A DNA stretch of 11,677 nt from Calditrichia bacterium (GCA_026991005.1 JALXCH010000561.1:1-11677); one strand, 5' to 3'; positions 1-6,409 are shown, counted from the stretch's first letter. Notes: generated from the letters alone by a model not told the origin. Numbers and translations: made by a program.

Positions 1-542
1 CCGCTCCCGGCTTCCAGATAAAGCAGTTTAAATCCCAGATATTCGGCAGCCAGGGCATGCGCCAGCGCCAGATCCGGTTTGTCCCGGGGAATGGGTTTGG
101 TGTTGCTCATGAATTCGGCACTGGTCATACCACCGGATTCAATCAGCAAATAAGCGCAGGAGATGGGTTCCACCCCCAGCCGCCAGATAATGGGTGCGGC
201 CTGTACCTGGGTGTCGATGAGGTGGGTGGGATTCCGCCCGCTGATGAGGGAGAGATAAAGAATTGCGTCGGCATGGGCGGAAATTTGCCGTAAACTCCCC
301 GGAAAGATAATTACCGGCAGCCCATCCGCTGCTTGCTTTACCTCCGCCACGAAGCTGTCGAAATTCTCCTGCAAAATGAGCGAGCCTCCAATAAACAGCG
401 CATCCACGCCGCTTTCCCGCATCCGGAGAACCACCTCGGGAATCCGTTGAGCAGGGAGCTTGTCCGGATCCAGCAGCAAAATAAACCCGGCACCTTTTTC
501 CCGGGGGATGCTCATTAAATGCTGGTACGTCTCTGTTTTCAT
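1..542 (-). CDS. Geranylgeranylglyceryl-phosphate synthase, group II (3' part outside window)
   Basis: This enzyme family joins geranylgeranyl diphosphate to sn-glycerol-1-phosphate, the first ether-bond step of archaeal-type lipid synthesis. A TIM-barrel prenyltransferase is expected. About 180 residues are visible, and the reading frame runs leftward off the window edge. Motifs seen: LLLDPDK at 22-28, IGGS at 51-54, FPGS at 80-83, LISGRNP at 99-105, YLLIESGG at 131-138 and YLEAGS at 175-180, where the family's conserved Y-x-E-x-G-S-G phosphate-binding segment is expected. These match GGGP synthase rather than other TIM barrels. The start ATG at 540-542 gives the usual N-terminus, with a short helix before KGAGF. 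No clear Shine-Dalgarno precedes it, and the frame stays open further upstream without a better start. It is divergent from the rubrerythrin gene. The family also occurs in Bacteroidetes and relatives, where its lipid product is poorly understood. Confidence 0.9.
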   Translation of the reverse strand, partial: MKTETYQHLMSIPREKGAGFILLLDPDKLPAQRIPEVVLRMRESGVDALFIGGSLILQENFDSFVAEVKQAADGLPVIIFPGSLRQISAHADAILYLSLISGRNPTHLIDTQVQAAPIIWRLGVEPISCAYLLIESGGMTSAEFMSNTKPIPRDKPDLALAHALAAEYLGFKLLYLEAGS

Positions 543-570
543 GGCGCCGTCCGCTTCATGTGCAGGGAAA

Positions 571-598
571 AAATAACACCTCTCTATGGGGAAAGCAA
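571..598 (-). promoter_or_regulatory. Possible promoter of the GGGP synthase gene
   Basis: Reading leftward there is a -35-like TTGCTT (593-598), a 16-nt spacer and a -10-like TTATTT (571-576), about 30 nt before the start codon. Both boxes deviate from consensus, so this is a weak candidate. Confidence 0.25.
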
Positions 599-669
599 GA
601 CGATTGGAAGAGGATTCTTCAGCCCCACATTTTTTCACCAGTTGTTTAAAATTTAAATGATGTGATTCG

Positions 670-698
670 AGATTTTTCTTTTATTCAAATAAAAATCT
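670..698. repeat. Inverted repeat upstream of rubrerythrin
   Basis: AGATTTTT (670-677) and AAAAATCT (691-698) are perfect 8-bp inverted arms around 13 nt. They lie in the AT-rich divergent intergenic region about 60 nt before the rubrerythrin start. A regulator site or a simple DNA-structure element are both possible. The low complexity also allows chance. Confidence 0.35.
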
Positions 699-723
699 AA
701 CTAAATTTGAAACGTATTTAATA

Positions 724-740
724 TTAATAACCATTACTAA
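724..740. promoter_or_regulatory. Candidate operator palindrome before rubrerythrin
   Basis: TTAATAA (724-730), CCA, TTACTAA (734-740) form an imperfect dyad with 6 of 7 matched positions, ending 4 nt before the Shine-Dalgarno AAGGAGG. Its size and AT-rich character recall Fur/PerR-family operators, which often control rubrerythrin and ferritin genes. That assignment is inference only. Confidence 0.35.
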
Positions 741-756
741 TTTTAAGGAGGTTAAT

Positions 757-1260
757 ATGGGTAAGATGACAGAAAAATTTTTACAAGATGCTTTTGCAGG
801 AGAATCCATGGCGCATATGAAGTATCTGGCGTTTAGCGAAGTGGCAGAAAAAGAGGGCTTTCCCAAGGTAGCCAAACTGTTCCGTGCCATTGCTTATGCA
901 GAGATGGTGCACGCGGTAAATCACGCCCGCAATCTGGGATTGATCGGGAAAACGGCAGAGAATCTACAAGCGGGTATCGACGGCGAGAATTTCGAGGTAA
1001 CGGAGATGTATCCCGCTTACAAAGCGGTGGCGGAATTGCAGGAGGAGAAAAAAGCGGTGCGCTCCATGAATTACGCCCTGGAATCAGAAAAAATTCATGA
1101 GGAGCTGTACAAACTGGCTCTTCAGCAGGTGCAGCAGGGGAAGGATATGGACATTGAGGATGTGTACATTTGTCCCGTATGCGGCCACACCCAGATTGGC
1201 AAACCCACGGAAAAATGCCCCATTTGCGGGTTGCCACCCGAAAAATATAAAAAATTTTAA
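757..1260 (+). CDS. rbr: Rubrerythrin
   Basis: Rubrerythrin is a cytoplasmic non-haem iron peroxidase that reduces hydrogen peroxide in anaerobes, with electrons passing through its rubredoxin-like centre. The 167-residue protein has an N-terminal four-helix ferritin-like domain (about 1-130) with all expected diiron ligands visible: E16, E49 with H52, E80 with E83, and E111 with H114. The C-terminal rubredoxin-like domain carries C139-P-V-C142 and C154-P-I-C157, which bind one iron. It is somewhat shorter than the 191-residue Desulfovibrio protein but intact. The start is fixed by a strong AAGGAGG at 745-751, 5 nt before ATG. It lies 20 nt before the bacterioferritin gene, so the two are almost certainly co-transcribed. 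An AT-rich palindrome just upstream may be its operator. Confidence 0.97.
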   Translation: MGKMTEKFLQDAFAGESMAHMKYLAFSEVAEKEGFPKVAKLFRAIAYAEMVHAVNHARNLGLIGKTAENLQAGIDGENFEVTEMYPAYKAVAELQEEKKAVRSMNYALESEKIHEELYKLALQQVQQGKDMDIEDVYICPVCGHTQIGKPTEKCPICGLPPEKYKKF

Positions 1261-1280
1261 TTTAACAGGCGAGGTTCATT

Positions 1281-1778
1281 ATGCATGAAAAAAGTATCGA
1301 ATTGTTAAACAAAGCCGTAGCAGACGAACTTTCTGCCGTGCATCAGTACATGTATTTTCATTTCCATTGCGATGATCAGGGTTACGATTTGCTGGCGGGA
1401 TTGTTTAAACGTACTGCCATTGAGGAGATGTTGCACATTGAGCGACTGGCCGAGCGCATCCTGTTTTTGAAGGGCGAGGTGGAAATGAAAGCTTCGGCAG
1501 AAGTGAAGAAAATTCATGACGTGAGGGAAATGCTGGCGCTGGTTTCCGAAATGGAGAAGGAAGCAATTCTGAATTACAATCGCTGGGCGAACGAATGTAC
1601 GGCCAATGCCGACTCGGTTTCCAAGAAGCTGTTTGAAGATCTGGTGGCGGATGAGGAACGCCATTACGACCAGTTTGATACCGAACTGGATAATCTGGCT
1701 AAATTTGGCGATGGCTACCTGGCGCTGCAATCCATCGAACGTAGCAAGAATGTGGCTGCTGGAAATACCGAGCAATAA
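1281..1778 (+). CDS. bfr: Bacterioferritin-type ferritin
   Basis: A cytoplasmic iron-storage and detoxification protein expected to form a 24-subunit shell with a ferroxidase diiron site in each subunit. The 165 residues match the family's usual length. Aligned by eye with E. coli Bfr, the ferroxidase ligands are E16, E49, H52, E90, E125 and H128. The stretch EEMLHIERLAERILFLKG (48-65) closely parallels the E. coli segment. It keeps Met50 at the position of the haem-binding Met52, so haem binding at the subunit interface is plausible. A GCGAGG at 1269-1274 is a reasonable ribosome site. The gene follows rubrerythrin by 20 nt, pairing peroxide removal with storage of free iron, and is followed by a strong terminator. 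A Dps-like or plain ferritin identity is less likely because of the aligned Met50. Confidence 0.93.
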   Translation: MHEKSIELLNKAVADELSAVHQYMYFHFHCDDQGYDLLAGLFKRTAIEEMLHIERLAERILFLKGEVEMKASAEVKKIHDVREMLALVSEMEKEAILNYNRWANECTANADSVSKKLFEDLVADEERHYDQFDTELDNLAKFGDGYLALQSIERSKNVAAGNTEQ

Positions 1779-1819
1779 AAATGCAGAACGGTTGAAAGCA
1801 CTGCTCCCGGGATGCAACG

Positions 1820-1850
1820 AAAAACGTCCCCACGGAATGGGGACGTTTTT
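1820..1850. terminator. Bidirectional intrinsic terminator
   Basis: A perfect 12-bp stem, AAAAACGTCCCC (1820-1831) with GGGGACGTTTTT (1839-1850), encloses a 7-nt loop. It has a T-run on its right arm and an A-run on its left arm. It sits between the convergent bacterioferritin gene and the leftward gene ending at 1877, so it can terminate both. Confidence 0.92.
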
Positions 1851-1876
1851 CATATTTTTCCAATTTCATGGTGGTA

Positions 1877-2434
1877 TTAATTTCCGAAAGATTGGGAAAT
1901 GGAAGTTTCCTCTCCGGTTTTAAGCCGAATAAAGCCAGGTTTCAATTTCACCCTCCGGTCCGAAAAATCGACCACTACATTTCCCGTTTCCGTAATTTGC
2001 ACAATCTCCCCTTCCCCCAGGGTGATGTGAACAACCTTATTCCCCACAAAACTGCGTTTGTAGAATTCTTTTTCTGGAAGAACATGCAATAACAAAAGGG
2101 TCGCTTTCATCGTTTCCTCTTGGTGGTTGCGAGGGGCTTTCTGAACCGCTTCCAGAGAAGGCAACTTCCCCTCGCGCAGAACCTGGCGGATCGCGTGGCG
2201 GAACTCCTGCAACGGAACCGACCAGACATTTTTGTTGGGACGTTTAATGCGAATTTTAAAATTGGTTTTTCCGGCAAATTCAATCACTTCTTCCGGAAAG
2301 TCCGGCAAAGCAATCGATCGCTGTTCCATCAGGCGGGCGATAATGGTGTGTTCCAGTTCTGCCACAAACTGAAGTTCTAACCGCTGAAAATTTTCCTGGA
2401 ACTCCGAAGAGGTGAACATATTCGGGTCAATCAT
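1877..2434 (-). CDS. Uncharacterised protein with C-terminal Tudor/SH3-like segment
   Basis: A 185-residue soluble protein with no signal peptide or membrane segment. Residues 1-120 are mostly charged helix with a short strand region (about 57-75) and are not recognised. Residues 131-172, containing VGNKVVHITLGEGEIVQI and VVVDFSD, follow the pattern of small Tudor/SH3-like barrels (V-x-H-x-x-x-G-x-G-x-V, then a V-D-F strand) such as the C-terminal segment of UvrD/PcrA helicases or CarD-type RNA-polymerase binders. A role contacting RNA polymerase or nucleic acid is therefore possible, but this is inference. The ATG at 2434 is chosen because a purine-rich AAAGGGGG precedes it by 4 nt and the likely promoter (-10 at 2496-2501) would place transcription start downstream of the alternative ATG at 2512. 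It converges on the bacterioferritin operon and shares its terminator. Confidence 0.75.
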   Translation of the reverse strand: MIDPNMFTSSEFQENFQRLELQFVAELEHTIIARLMEQRSIALPDFPEEVIEFAGKTNFKIRIKRPNKNVWSVPLQEFRHAIRQVLREGKLPSLEAVQKAPRNHQEETMKATLLLLHVLPEKEFYKRSFVGNKVVHITLGEGEIVQITETGNVVVDFSDRRVKLKPGFIRLKTGEETSISQSFGN

Positions 2435-2495
2435 ACGTCCCCCTTTCAGGGAATGAAATTGGAACTGCGAAATAGAAAAAAATCCCAATGTTAAA

Positions 2496-2524
2496 TTTAT
2501 ACCACGAAGCATTAAAAATCAACA
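2496..2524 (-). promoter_or_regulatory. Likely promoter of the Tudor-like gene
   Basis: Reading leftward: -35-like TGTTGA (2519-2524), 17-nt spacer, -10 TATAAA (2496-2501). Spacing is ideal and the boxes are near consensus. It lies about 60 nt before the chosen start codon and supports that start over the longer reading frame. Confidence 0.5.
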
Positions 2525-2634
2525 ATCAGACACGATAATTAGAAATTTCTTTCCCAATTCCCTCCCACCTATCCTAAGTATTGGGGAAAAATAGTTGTGA
2601 AATCGTCTTTGGGTGGTTTTACCCCCAACACCAG

Positions 2635-2655
2635 AAAAAACTCGTTTAGAACGAG
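2635..2655 (-). terminator. Leftward intrinsic terminator inside intergenic region
   Basis: On the minus strand CTCGTT-CTA-AACGAG forms a 6-bp stem with a 3-nt loop, immediately followed by six T. It does not follow any protein gene on that strand, which is why an unannotated leftward transcript is suspected. The stem is short, so strength is uncertain. Confidence 0.5.
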
Positions 2656-2761
2656 AGGTGCACCTCCCCACAGTTTTGTAAATTCTATATTAAAACCTTC
2701 AGAACAATTAGCCGAAAGATGTCTGAAAGAAAAAAATTCCGAAAGATTCCTGAGAAAATGA

Positions 2762-2847
2762 ATTGTCCCGGATGCTTCAGGGCATTTACTGGAAACCGGC
2801 GTGGTTCCGGGAAAATGAAAAAATTTTCCGGACAATACCCGGGAACC
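2762..2847. repeat. Nested inverted-repeat block, possible structured RNA
   Basis: ATTGTCCCGG (2762-2771) pairs with CCGGACAAT (2828-2836) over 9 bp with one bulged C. Inside lie two small hairpins, ATGC/GCAT (2772-2785) and CTGG-AAA-CCGG (2789-2799). A competing stem pairs CCGGGAAAAT (2807-2816) with ATTTTCCGG (2823-2831). Another pairs GGTTCCGGG (2803-2811) with CCCGGGAACC (2838-2847). The stems share arms, so alternative folds are possible. Confidence 0.45.
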
Positions 2848-2973
2848 TTTGCGAGCAGGAGAATAAGCAGTTAAAAAACTTGCGGAAATTTTATTCGCAA
2901 CGGGAATCATTAAACGAAAATGCCGCATGCTTTTTTGATAAATGAGAATTTATCCTGAGAATCTTGATGCAAT

Positions 2974-3002
2974 TTGAACCAGGCATCAGGAAATTCTGTA
3001 AA
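2974..3002 (+). promoter_or_regulatory. Possible promoter of the 180-residue protein gene
   Basis: TTGAAC (2974-2979), 17-nt spacer, TGTAAA (2997-3002). The spacing is good but the -10 is weak and would leave a leader of roughly 100 nt. Other AT-rich alternatives exist nearer the gene. Confidence 0.25.
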
Positions 3003-3110
3003 TTTTTAACTCTTTAAAATTTCTCTTTTTTCTTGATTAATAGAATTTTATTTTAGCAAACACAAATCTAGAAGTATTCTCTGGGAGAACTACTAAATTG
3101 AGGTAAACAG

Positions 3111-3653
3111 ATGGAAAATTTCCTTGATAAGATTAAAGAATTTGCCGGAAGTGTGTCTTTGTCCCCGCTTTCGGTTCAGGTTTCGCAGGAAAAAATCGAG
3201 GAATTGCTCCGTAAAGGATCGGAAAAAGTTCCGGATTTGAAAGATATTGCCATAGATATTCGGGATGGGGAGGCTAAAGTTATTCTCTACGTCCATCATA
3301 AAATATCGGCAAAAGTAACATTGCATTTGTTACCGGGCGAGATTTTCCTGAACGAAGATACATTAATAGTTCGATTTATCCAGAAAGTTCCACCGGAGAT
3401 AGAAGGCAGTGGTTCGGGGAGCACCTTTTTATTGCGCACGGTGGAACGATTATTCCGGGATTCCATTTACGACACCATCTCCCGGAAAACCGATTTGTTG
3501 CAGATTGATGCGGAACAAATTACAGTGCGCGTGCCGCTTCAGCGTTTCGCCAGCGAATCGGTATTAAAAATATTGCACTGGATCGATCTGGAAAAATACA
3601 CTTTTGAGGAGCAGAAAGTCCGGGTTTTTATCAAATTTCGACCTCTTAGCTGA
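3111..3653 (+). CDS. Uncharacterised 180-residue protein
   Basis: I do not recognise a family. The protein has no signal peptide, membrane helix or cysteine. Residues 25-40 look helical. Residues 45-95 alternate hydrophobic and charged positions (AIDIRDGEAKVILYVH, then KVTLHLLPG and LIVRFIQKV), suggesting several consecutive beta strands. A Ser/Gly linker (EGSGSGST, 98-105) follows, then a helix with RTVERLFRDSIYDTI, and a second strand-rich part containing QITVRVPLQRF. The two-lobed strand/helix layout loosely recalls lipid-binding barrels such as DUF2993/LmeA, but this is only a resemblance of pattern. The start is supported by TTGAGGT at 3098-3104, 6 nt before ATG. Composition matches its neighbours. 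A promoter-like sequence lies between it and the next gene, so it may be its own transcription unit. Confidence 0.72.
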   Translation: MENFLDKIKEFAGSVSLSPLSVQVSQEKIEELLRKGSEKVPDLKDIAIDIRDGEAKVILYVHHKISAKVTLHLLPGEIFLNEDTLIVRFIQKVPPEIEGSGSGSTFLLRTVERLFRDSIYDTISRKTDLLQIDAEQITVRVPLQRFASESVLKILHWIDLEKYTFEEQKVRVFIKFRPLS

Positions 3654-3672
3654 ATTTTGTTCACCTTAGAGG

Positions 3673-3701
3673 TTGATTGGCACACCGTACCATCGTATAT
3701 T
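3673..3701 (+). promoter_or_regulatory. Likely promoter of the membrane protein gene
   Basis: TTGATT (3673-3678), exactly 17 nt, then TATATT (3696-3701): close matches to sigma-70 consensus, about 70 nt before the start codon at 3770. It overlaps an upstream in-frame TTG at 3677, so that codon cannot be the translation start if this promoter is used. Confidence 0.5.
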
Positions 3702-3769
3702 TTTACTCAGGAAGACAATTCACAACAGGGGAGTTGAGTACCAGTTCAATTAGAAAACCAGGAGGGGTT

Positions 3770-5101
3770 ATGAATTCGTTTCATGAATCCCGTTACCTGC
3801 AGTTTTTTTCATTCATATTATTTCCCGCTTTCATTTTTGCCCAGGAGGCGACTTCTCAAACGACCACTCCACCCAATTACATTTTTCTTATCGTCATCGC
3901 CCTGATGGGCATTATTGTGGTGATGACCATTTTTTCTTTCATCTACATGCAGCGGCGAATTTTAGATAATTGCCGCGATCCGGAATGTTTGAAAGAATAT
4001 TTTGAGCTTCCTTTCGGAGTACCGGTGGGAACGGTGCGTTCGGTCATTACTTTTATCATCATTGCTATTGGTATGATGTTCTTTGCGCTCACGGTATTCT
4101 ACGGTGGTTCGGTGGAGATACCGGATTCGCTGGTAAATATCATTATGGCGGTGATTGCATTTTATTTTGGAACCCGTTCTGCTGCCGGTTTTCCTTCGCG
4201 TAAACCTGCACTCCCCCACAAAGAGAGCGCGACTCCGGAAGAAAAATCGCAAATTCAAGAGGCACTCCAGAAAGCACGCAGGGTAGTGGAGCAGGTGGAT
4301 GAGCTGAAAAAGGTGCTGCCTGAGGAGCAGCAAAAGAAAGTAGCCGAGTTTTTGGATACTGCCCGCAAATATCTGAATGAAGCAGAAAAAGCCGAACGCG
4401 AAGGCAAGTATAGCGTGGCCAAAACAGTGGCCGATATGCTGGAAAATCTTTTAACTAAACAGGATGGGGTACAAAGTTTGCTGCAAAATATTGTAGGAAC
4501 AATTGGGACAATAATCGGAGCCAATCCTTCGCTGGCACTGGTGGGTGGTGCACTGCGCATTGGGAGTACCCTAGCAGGCGATGCCTACGATAAATGGCGA
4601 AAACGCATCCTGGATATGCCCATCGAAGCGGGAGATATCAATCCCAATGTGCTGGATGCCGATACCGCCGAGTCAATCTTTATTTCCATTGATCTGTTTA
4701 AGCGCAGTTTTAGCAAACAACTGCTGAGCAATAAACCGGAAGATAAAACTCGGTTGCTGCAAATTCTGAAAGATCTGGCCAGCGATAATTCCATTGATGC
4801 GCTGTACCGGAAATACCAAAAACAAATTTCCGGAACGCTCGAAGAATTTGCTGCTTCGGTACAATTACTGCGCGAAATGCTGCTGGATGCTGAACTGGAA
4901 CAGTCGTTACAACATGCCGATTTTGGAGAACTGAAAAACTACCAGAGTTTTACCCAATATCTGGAACGAGTAAAAGATGATAAAGAAGGAAACGCCGTAC
5001 TCAACGAACTGATGCAACTCATTGACAAAATCCGGACAAAGAAAATTGATGTGAATAAGGTGTTGGAATATTTAAAAGAAATCCGGAAATCGGTGTTTTA
5101 G
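3770..5101 (+). CDS. Membrane protein with three TM segments and long cytoplasmic helical tail
   Basis: A 443-residue protein of unknown function. Residues 1-24 look like a signal peptide ending FIFA before Gln-Glu, a cleavage style common in Bacteroidetes-type bacteria. Hydrophobic segments follow at about 37-60, 90-111 and 119-137. The last two form a hairpin that ends FYFGTRSAAG (131-140), a pattern like small two-helix holin-like membrane modules. Positive residues (QRR at 61-63, SRK at 143-145) place the C-terminus in the cytoplasm. Residues 150-225 are highly charged and likely coiled coil. Residues 236-270 are a Gly/Ile/Leu-rich stretch (NIVGTIGTIIGANPSL) that could be amphipathic or membrane-associating. 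Residues 300-443 are helical with no catalytic motif. AGGAGG at 3760-3765, 4 nt before ATG, fixes the start. It precedes the lipoprotein gene by 79 nt with no terminator between, suggesting a shared transcript and process. Confidence 0.8.
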   Translation: MNSFHESRYLQFFSFILFPAFIFAQEATSQTTTPPNYIFLIVIALMGIIVVMTIFSFIYMQRRILDNCRDPECLKEYFELPFGVPVGTVRSVITFIIIAIGMMFFALTVFYGGSVEIPDSLVNIIMAVIAFYFGTRSAAGFPSRKPALPHKESATPEEKSQIQEALQKARRVVEQVDELKKVLPEEQQKKVAEFLDTARKYLNEAEKAEREGKYSVAKTVADMLENLLTKQDGVQSLLQNIVGTIGTIIGANPSLALVGGALRIGSTLAGDAYDKWRKRILDMPIEAGDINPNVLDADTAESIFISIDLFKRSFSKQLLSNKPEDKTRLLQILKDLASDNSIDALYRKYQKQISGTLEEFAASVQLLREMLLDAELEQSLQHADFGELKNYQSFTQYLERVKDDKEGNAVLNELMQLIDKIRTKKIDVNKVLEYLKEIRKSVF

Positions 5102-5180
5102 TAGCAAGAACTGATTTTTACGATTATAAAGTTGATTTAATTTTATTCAGGTAAAAATGAGAGGTCGAAAGGGGGAGAAT

Positions 5181-6020
5181 ATGAATCGGTTTTATTCAAC
5201 ACGAGGTTTGCAAAGATTTTTACCGGGATTGGTGGTTCTTTTTGCTCTGTTAACGTTGATGTATAGTTGCATGCCATCCCGCCTAAAGAAGCTGAAACTC
5301 TGGCACCAGAACGGCGAGTACGAGCAGGTGGTACAATCTCCCATTGATTGCATCGACCAGTCGCCGGAGTGTTTCGAAATTAAATTAATCCGTGCCGATA
5401 GTTACTACCGCCTGGGTAAGTTCGGGGAAGCATACGTGTACATTAAAGATGCTCTGCACCGCGTGTCTCCGAAAATCTCCAGAACGGATTTAATCACAGC
5501 GTACACCCTTTATTCCGAGGTGTTGTTCGAAAAAGCCAAGCAGACGGATGAATTCCTGCCCAAACGGAATTTTGTGAATCAACTTTTACGGAATGTGGAA
5601 ATTGCTTTGAAGGAGAATGCTTCCCTCAAAGCGGGAGAGCAGGCAAAGAAAAATCAGGAACTGTTAACCCGGTTACAAGCCGAAGCATTGCTGATGAAAA
5701 TGGATCTGGTGGAACCGGATAGCCTGATTGAAATGTACCAGAAGCTTCAAACCGTGGCAGATAAGTTGGAGGAACTGTTTCCGGGAGAGGGCTATCGGGA
5801 ATATTACCGGCTGCGGGGGGAATTCAAATGGTTACTCCCGGAACTGAAACAGGCAATTTTAAAGCATAAACCGCTGGAGGAAGCCACCCGAACTCGGTTT
5901 TTACAACTGGCAGAAGCGGCTCAGTTCCTGCGGCAGAAGCCGATCTATCGCCAGGGGTATGCGGGAGCCATTGATCTGTTCCTGGACAACGTCGAGCGGT
6001 TTCGCAAACAAATCCTATGA
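5181..6020 (+). CDS. Helical-repeat (TPR-like) lipoprotein
   Basis: A 279-residue protein with an N-terminal export signal: basic residues, a hydrophobic core GLVVLFALLTL (16-26), then MYSC with Cys30 as the probable lipidated residue. The lipobox is relaxed (Tyr at -2), so lipidation is likely but not certain. The mature part is almost wholly helical. Residues 35-95, with QNGEYEQVV and ADSYYRLGKFGEAYVYIKDA, look like TPR units, which usually mediate protein contacts. Residues 105-275 are further helices without recognised motifs. C57 and C64 are the only other cysteines and could form a disulphide in the periplasm. The start at 5181 is preferred over ATG at 5157 because GGGGGAG sits 4 nt before it and the signal peptide then begins normally. 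It lies between the membrane protein and acpS, and may partner the former. Confidence 0.82.
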   Translation: MNRFYSTRGLQRFLPGLVVLFALLTLMYSCMPSRLKKLKLWHQNGEYEQVVQSPIDCIDQSPECFEIKLIRADSYYRLGKFGEAYVYIKDALHRVSPKISRTDLITAYTLYSEVLFEKAKQTDEFLPKRNFVNQLLRNVEIALKENASLKAGEQAKKNQELLTRLQAEALLMKMDLVEPDSLIEMYQKLQTVADKLEELFPGEGYREYYRLRGEFKWLLPELKQAILKHKPLEEATRTRFLQLAEAAQFLRQKPIYRQGYAGAIDLFLDNVERFRKQIL

Positions 6021-6028
6021 GATGAAGC

Positions 6029-6409
6029 ATGGCTGTGTTTTCGGTAGGGATCGATCTGGTCGAAATTCAGCGCATTGAGGAAGCAATTCAGCAGTACGGA
6101 GAGCGCTTTTTACGAAGGATTTACACCCCGCAGGAGGTGGAATATTGCCGTCGGAAAGCAGATGCCCGCAGCTTTGCCGCTCGCTTTGCTGCTAAAGAAG
6201 CGGTCGCTAAAGCGCTGGGGGTGGGAATTGCTCAGGGCATCCGCTGGACCAATGTGGAAGTGCTTAACGATAGTCGGGGAAAACCTTATTTAAAATTGCA
6301 TGGTGAAGCAGCAGAATTGTGCCAGAGGAAAAAACTCCACCTGAGTCTTTCCCATTCCCGGACTCATGCTATTGCCATGGTTGTGGTGGAAGAAGAATCC
6401 TCAGAGTAA
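6029..6409 (+). CDS. acpS: Holo-[acyl-carrier-protein] synthase
   Basis: Transfers the 4'-phosphopantetheine arm of coenzyme A to a conserved serine of apo-ACP, activating ACP for fatty acid and phospholipid synthesis (EC 2.7.8.7). It acts in the cytoplasm, usually as a trimer. The 126-residue length is typical. Family motifs are complete: GIDLVE at 7-12 with the magnesium ligand D9, RFAAKEAVAKAL at 52-63 with E57 as the second magnesium ligand, and SLSHS at 106-110. The gene begins 8 nt after the lipoprotein stop, with only a weak purine-rich GATGAAG before it, so its translation is probably coupled to the upstream gene. The link between acpS and the lipoprotein need not be functional, because acpS is often an operon passenger. 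Confidence 0.96.
   Translation: MAVFSVGIDLVEIQRIEEAIQQYGERFLRRIYTPQEVEYCRRKADARSFAARFAAKEAVAKALGVGIAQGIRWTNVEVLNDSRGKPYLKLHGEAAELCQRKKLHLSLSHSRTHAIAMVVVEEESSE

Larger units (their letters stand above)
2525..3100. other. Gene-free structured intergenic region
   Basis: The roughly 575-nt stretch between a leftward and a rightward gene has no convincing coding sequence. A leftward 119-codon frame (2569-2928) has no ribosome site, contains the terminator-like hairpin, and has a skewed composition rich in Phe and Ser. The region holds a hairpin and U-tract reading leftward (2635-2655), a 12-bp palindrome GAGGTGCACCTC (2655-2666), a bulged hairpin at 2611-2626, two CCGAAAGAT direct repeats (2712-2720, 2739-2747), and a nested inverted-repeat block (2762-2847). 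A structured RNA or the remnant of a dispersed repeat would both fit. I do not recognise a known RNA family. Confidence 0.5.

Noticed and set aside
833..1853. Long leftward open frames opposite the rubrerythrin and bacterioferritin genes
   Set aside because: They lie opposite two genes with complete metal-ligand sets and show no protein-like pattern.
1882..2748. The 12-mer TTCCGAAAGATT occurring near 1882 and again near 2737
   Set aside because: One copy lies in the coding end of the Tudor-like gene and the flanks do not match. Chance in AT-rich DNA is the simplest explanation.
2569..2928. A leftward 119-codon open frame in the intergenic region
   Set aside because: No ribosome site precedes its ATG, a terminator-like hairpin lies inside it, and the region is rich in inverted repeats. 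I treat it as non-coding, though the last 45 residues look protein-like.
3677..3769. An N-terminal extension of the membrane protein from TTG at 3677
   Set aside because: The extension overlaps a good promoter, lacks a ribosome site, and would bury the signal peptide that begins naturally at the ATG of 3770.
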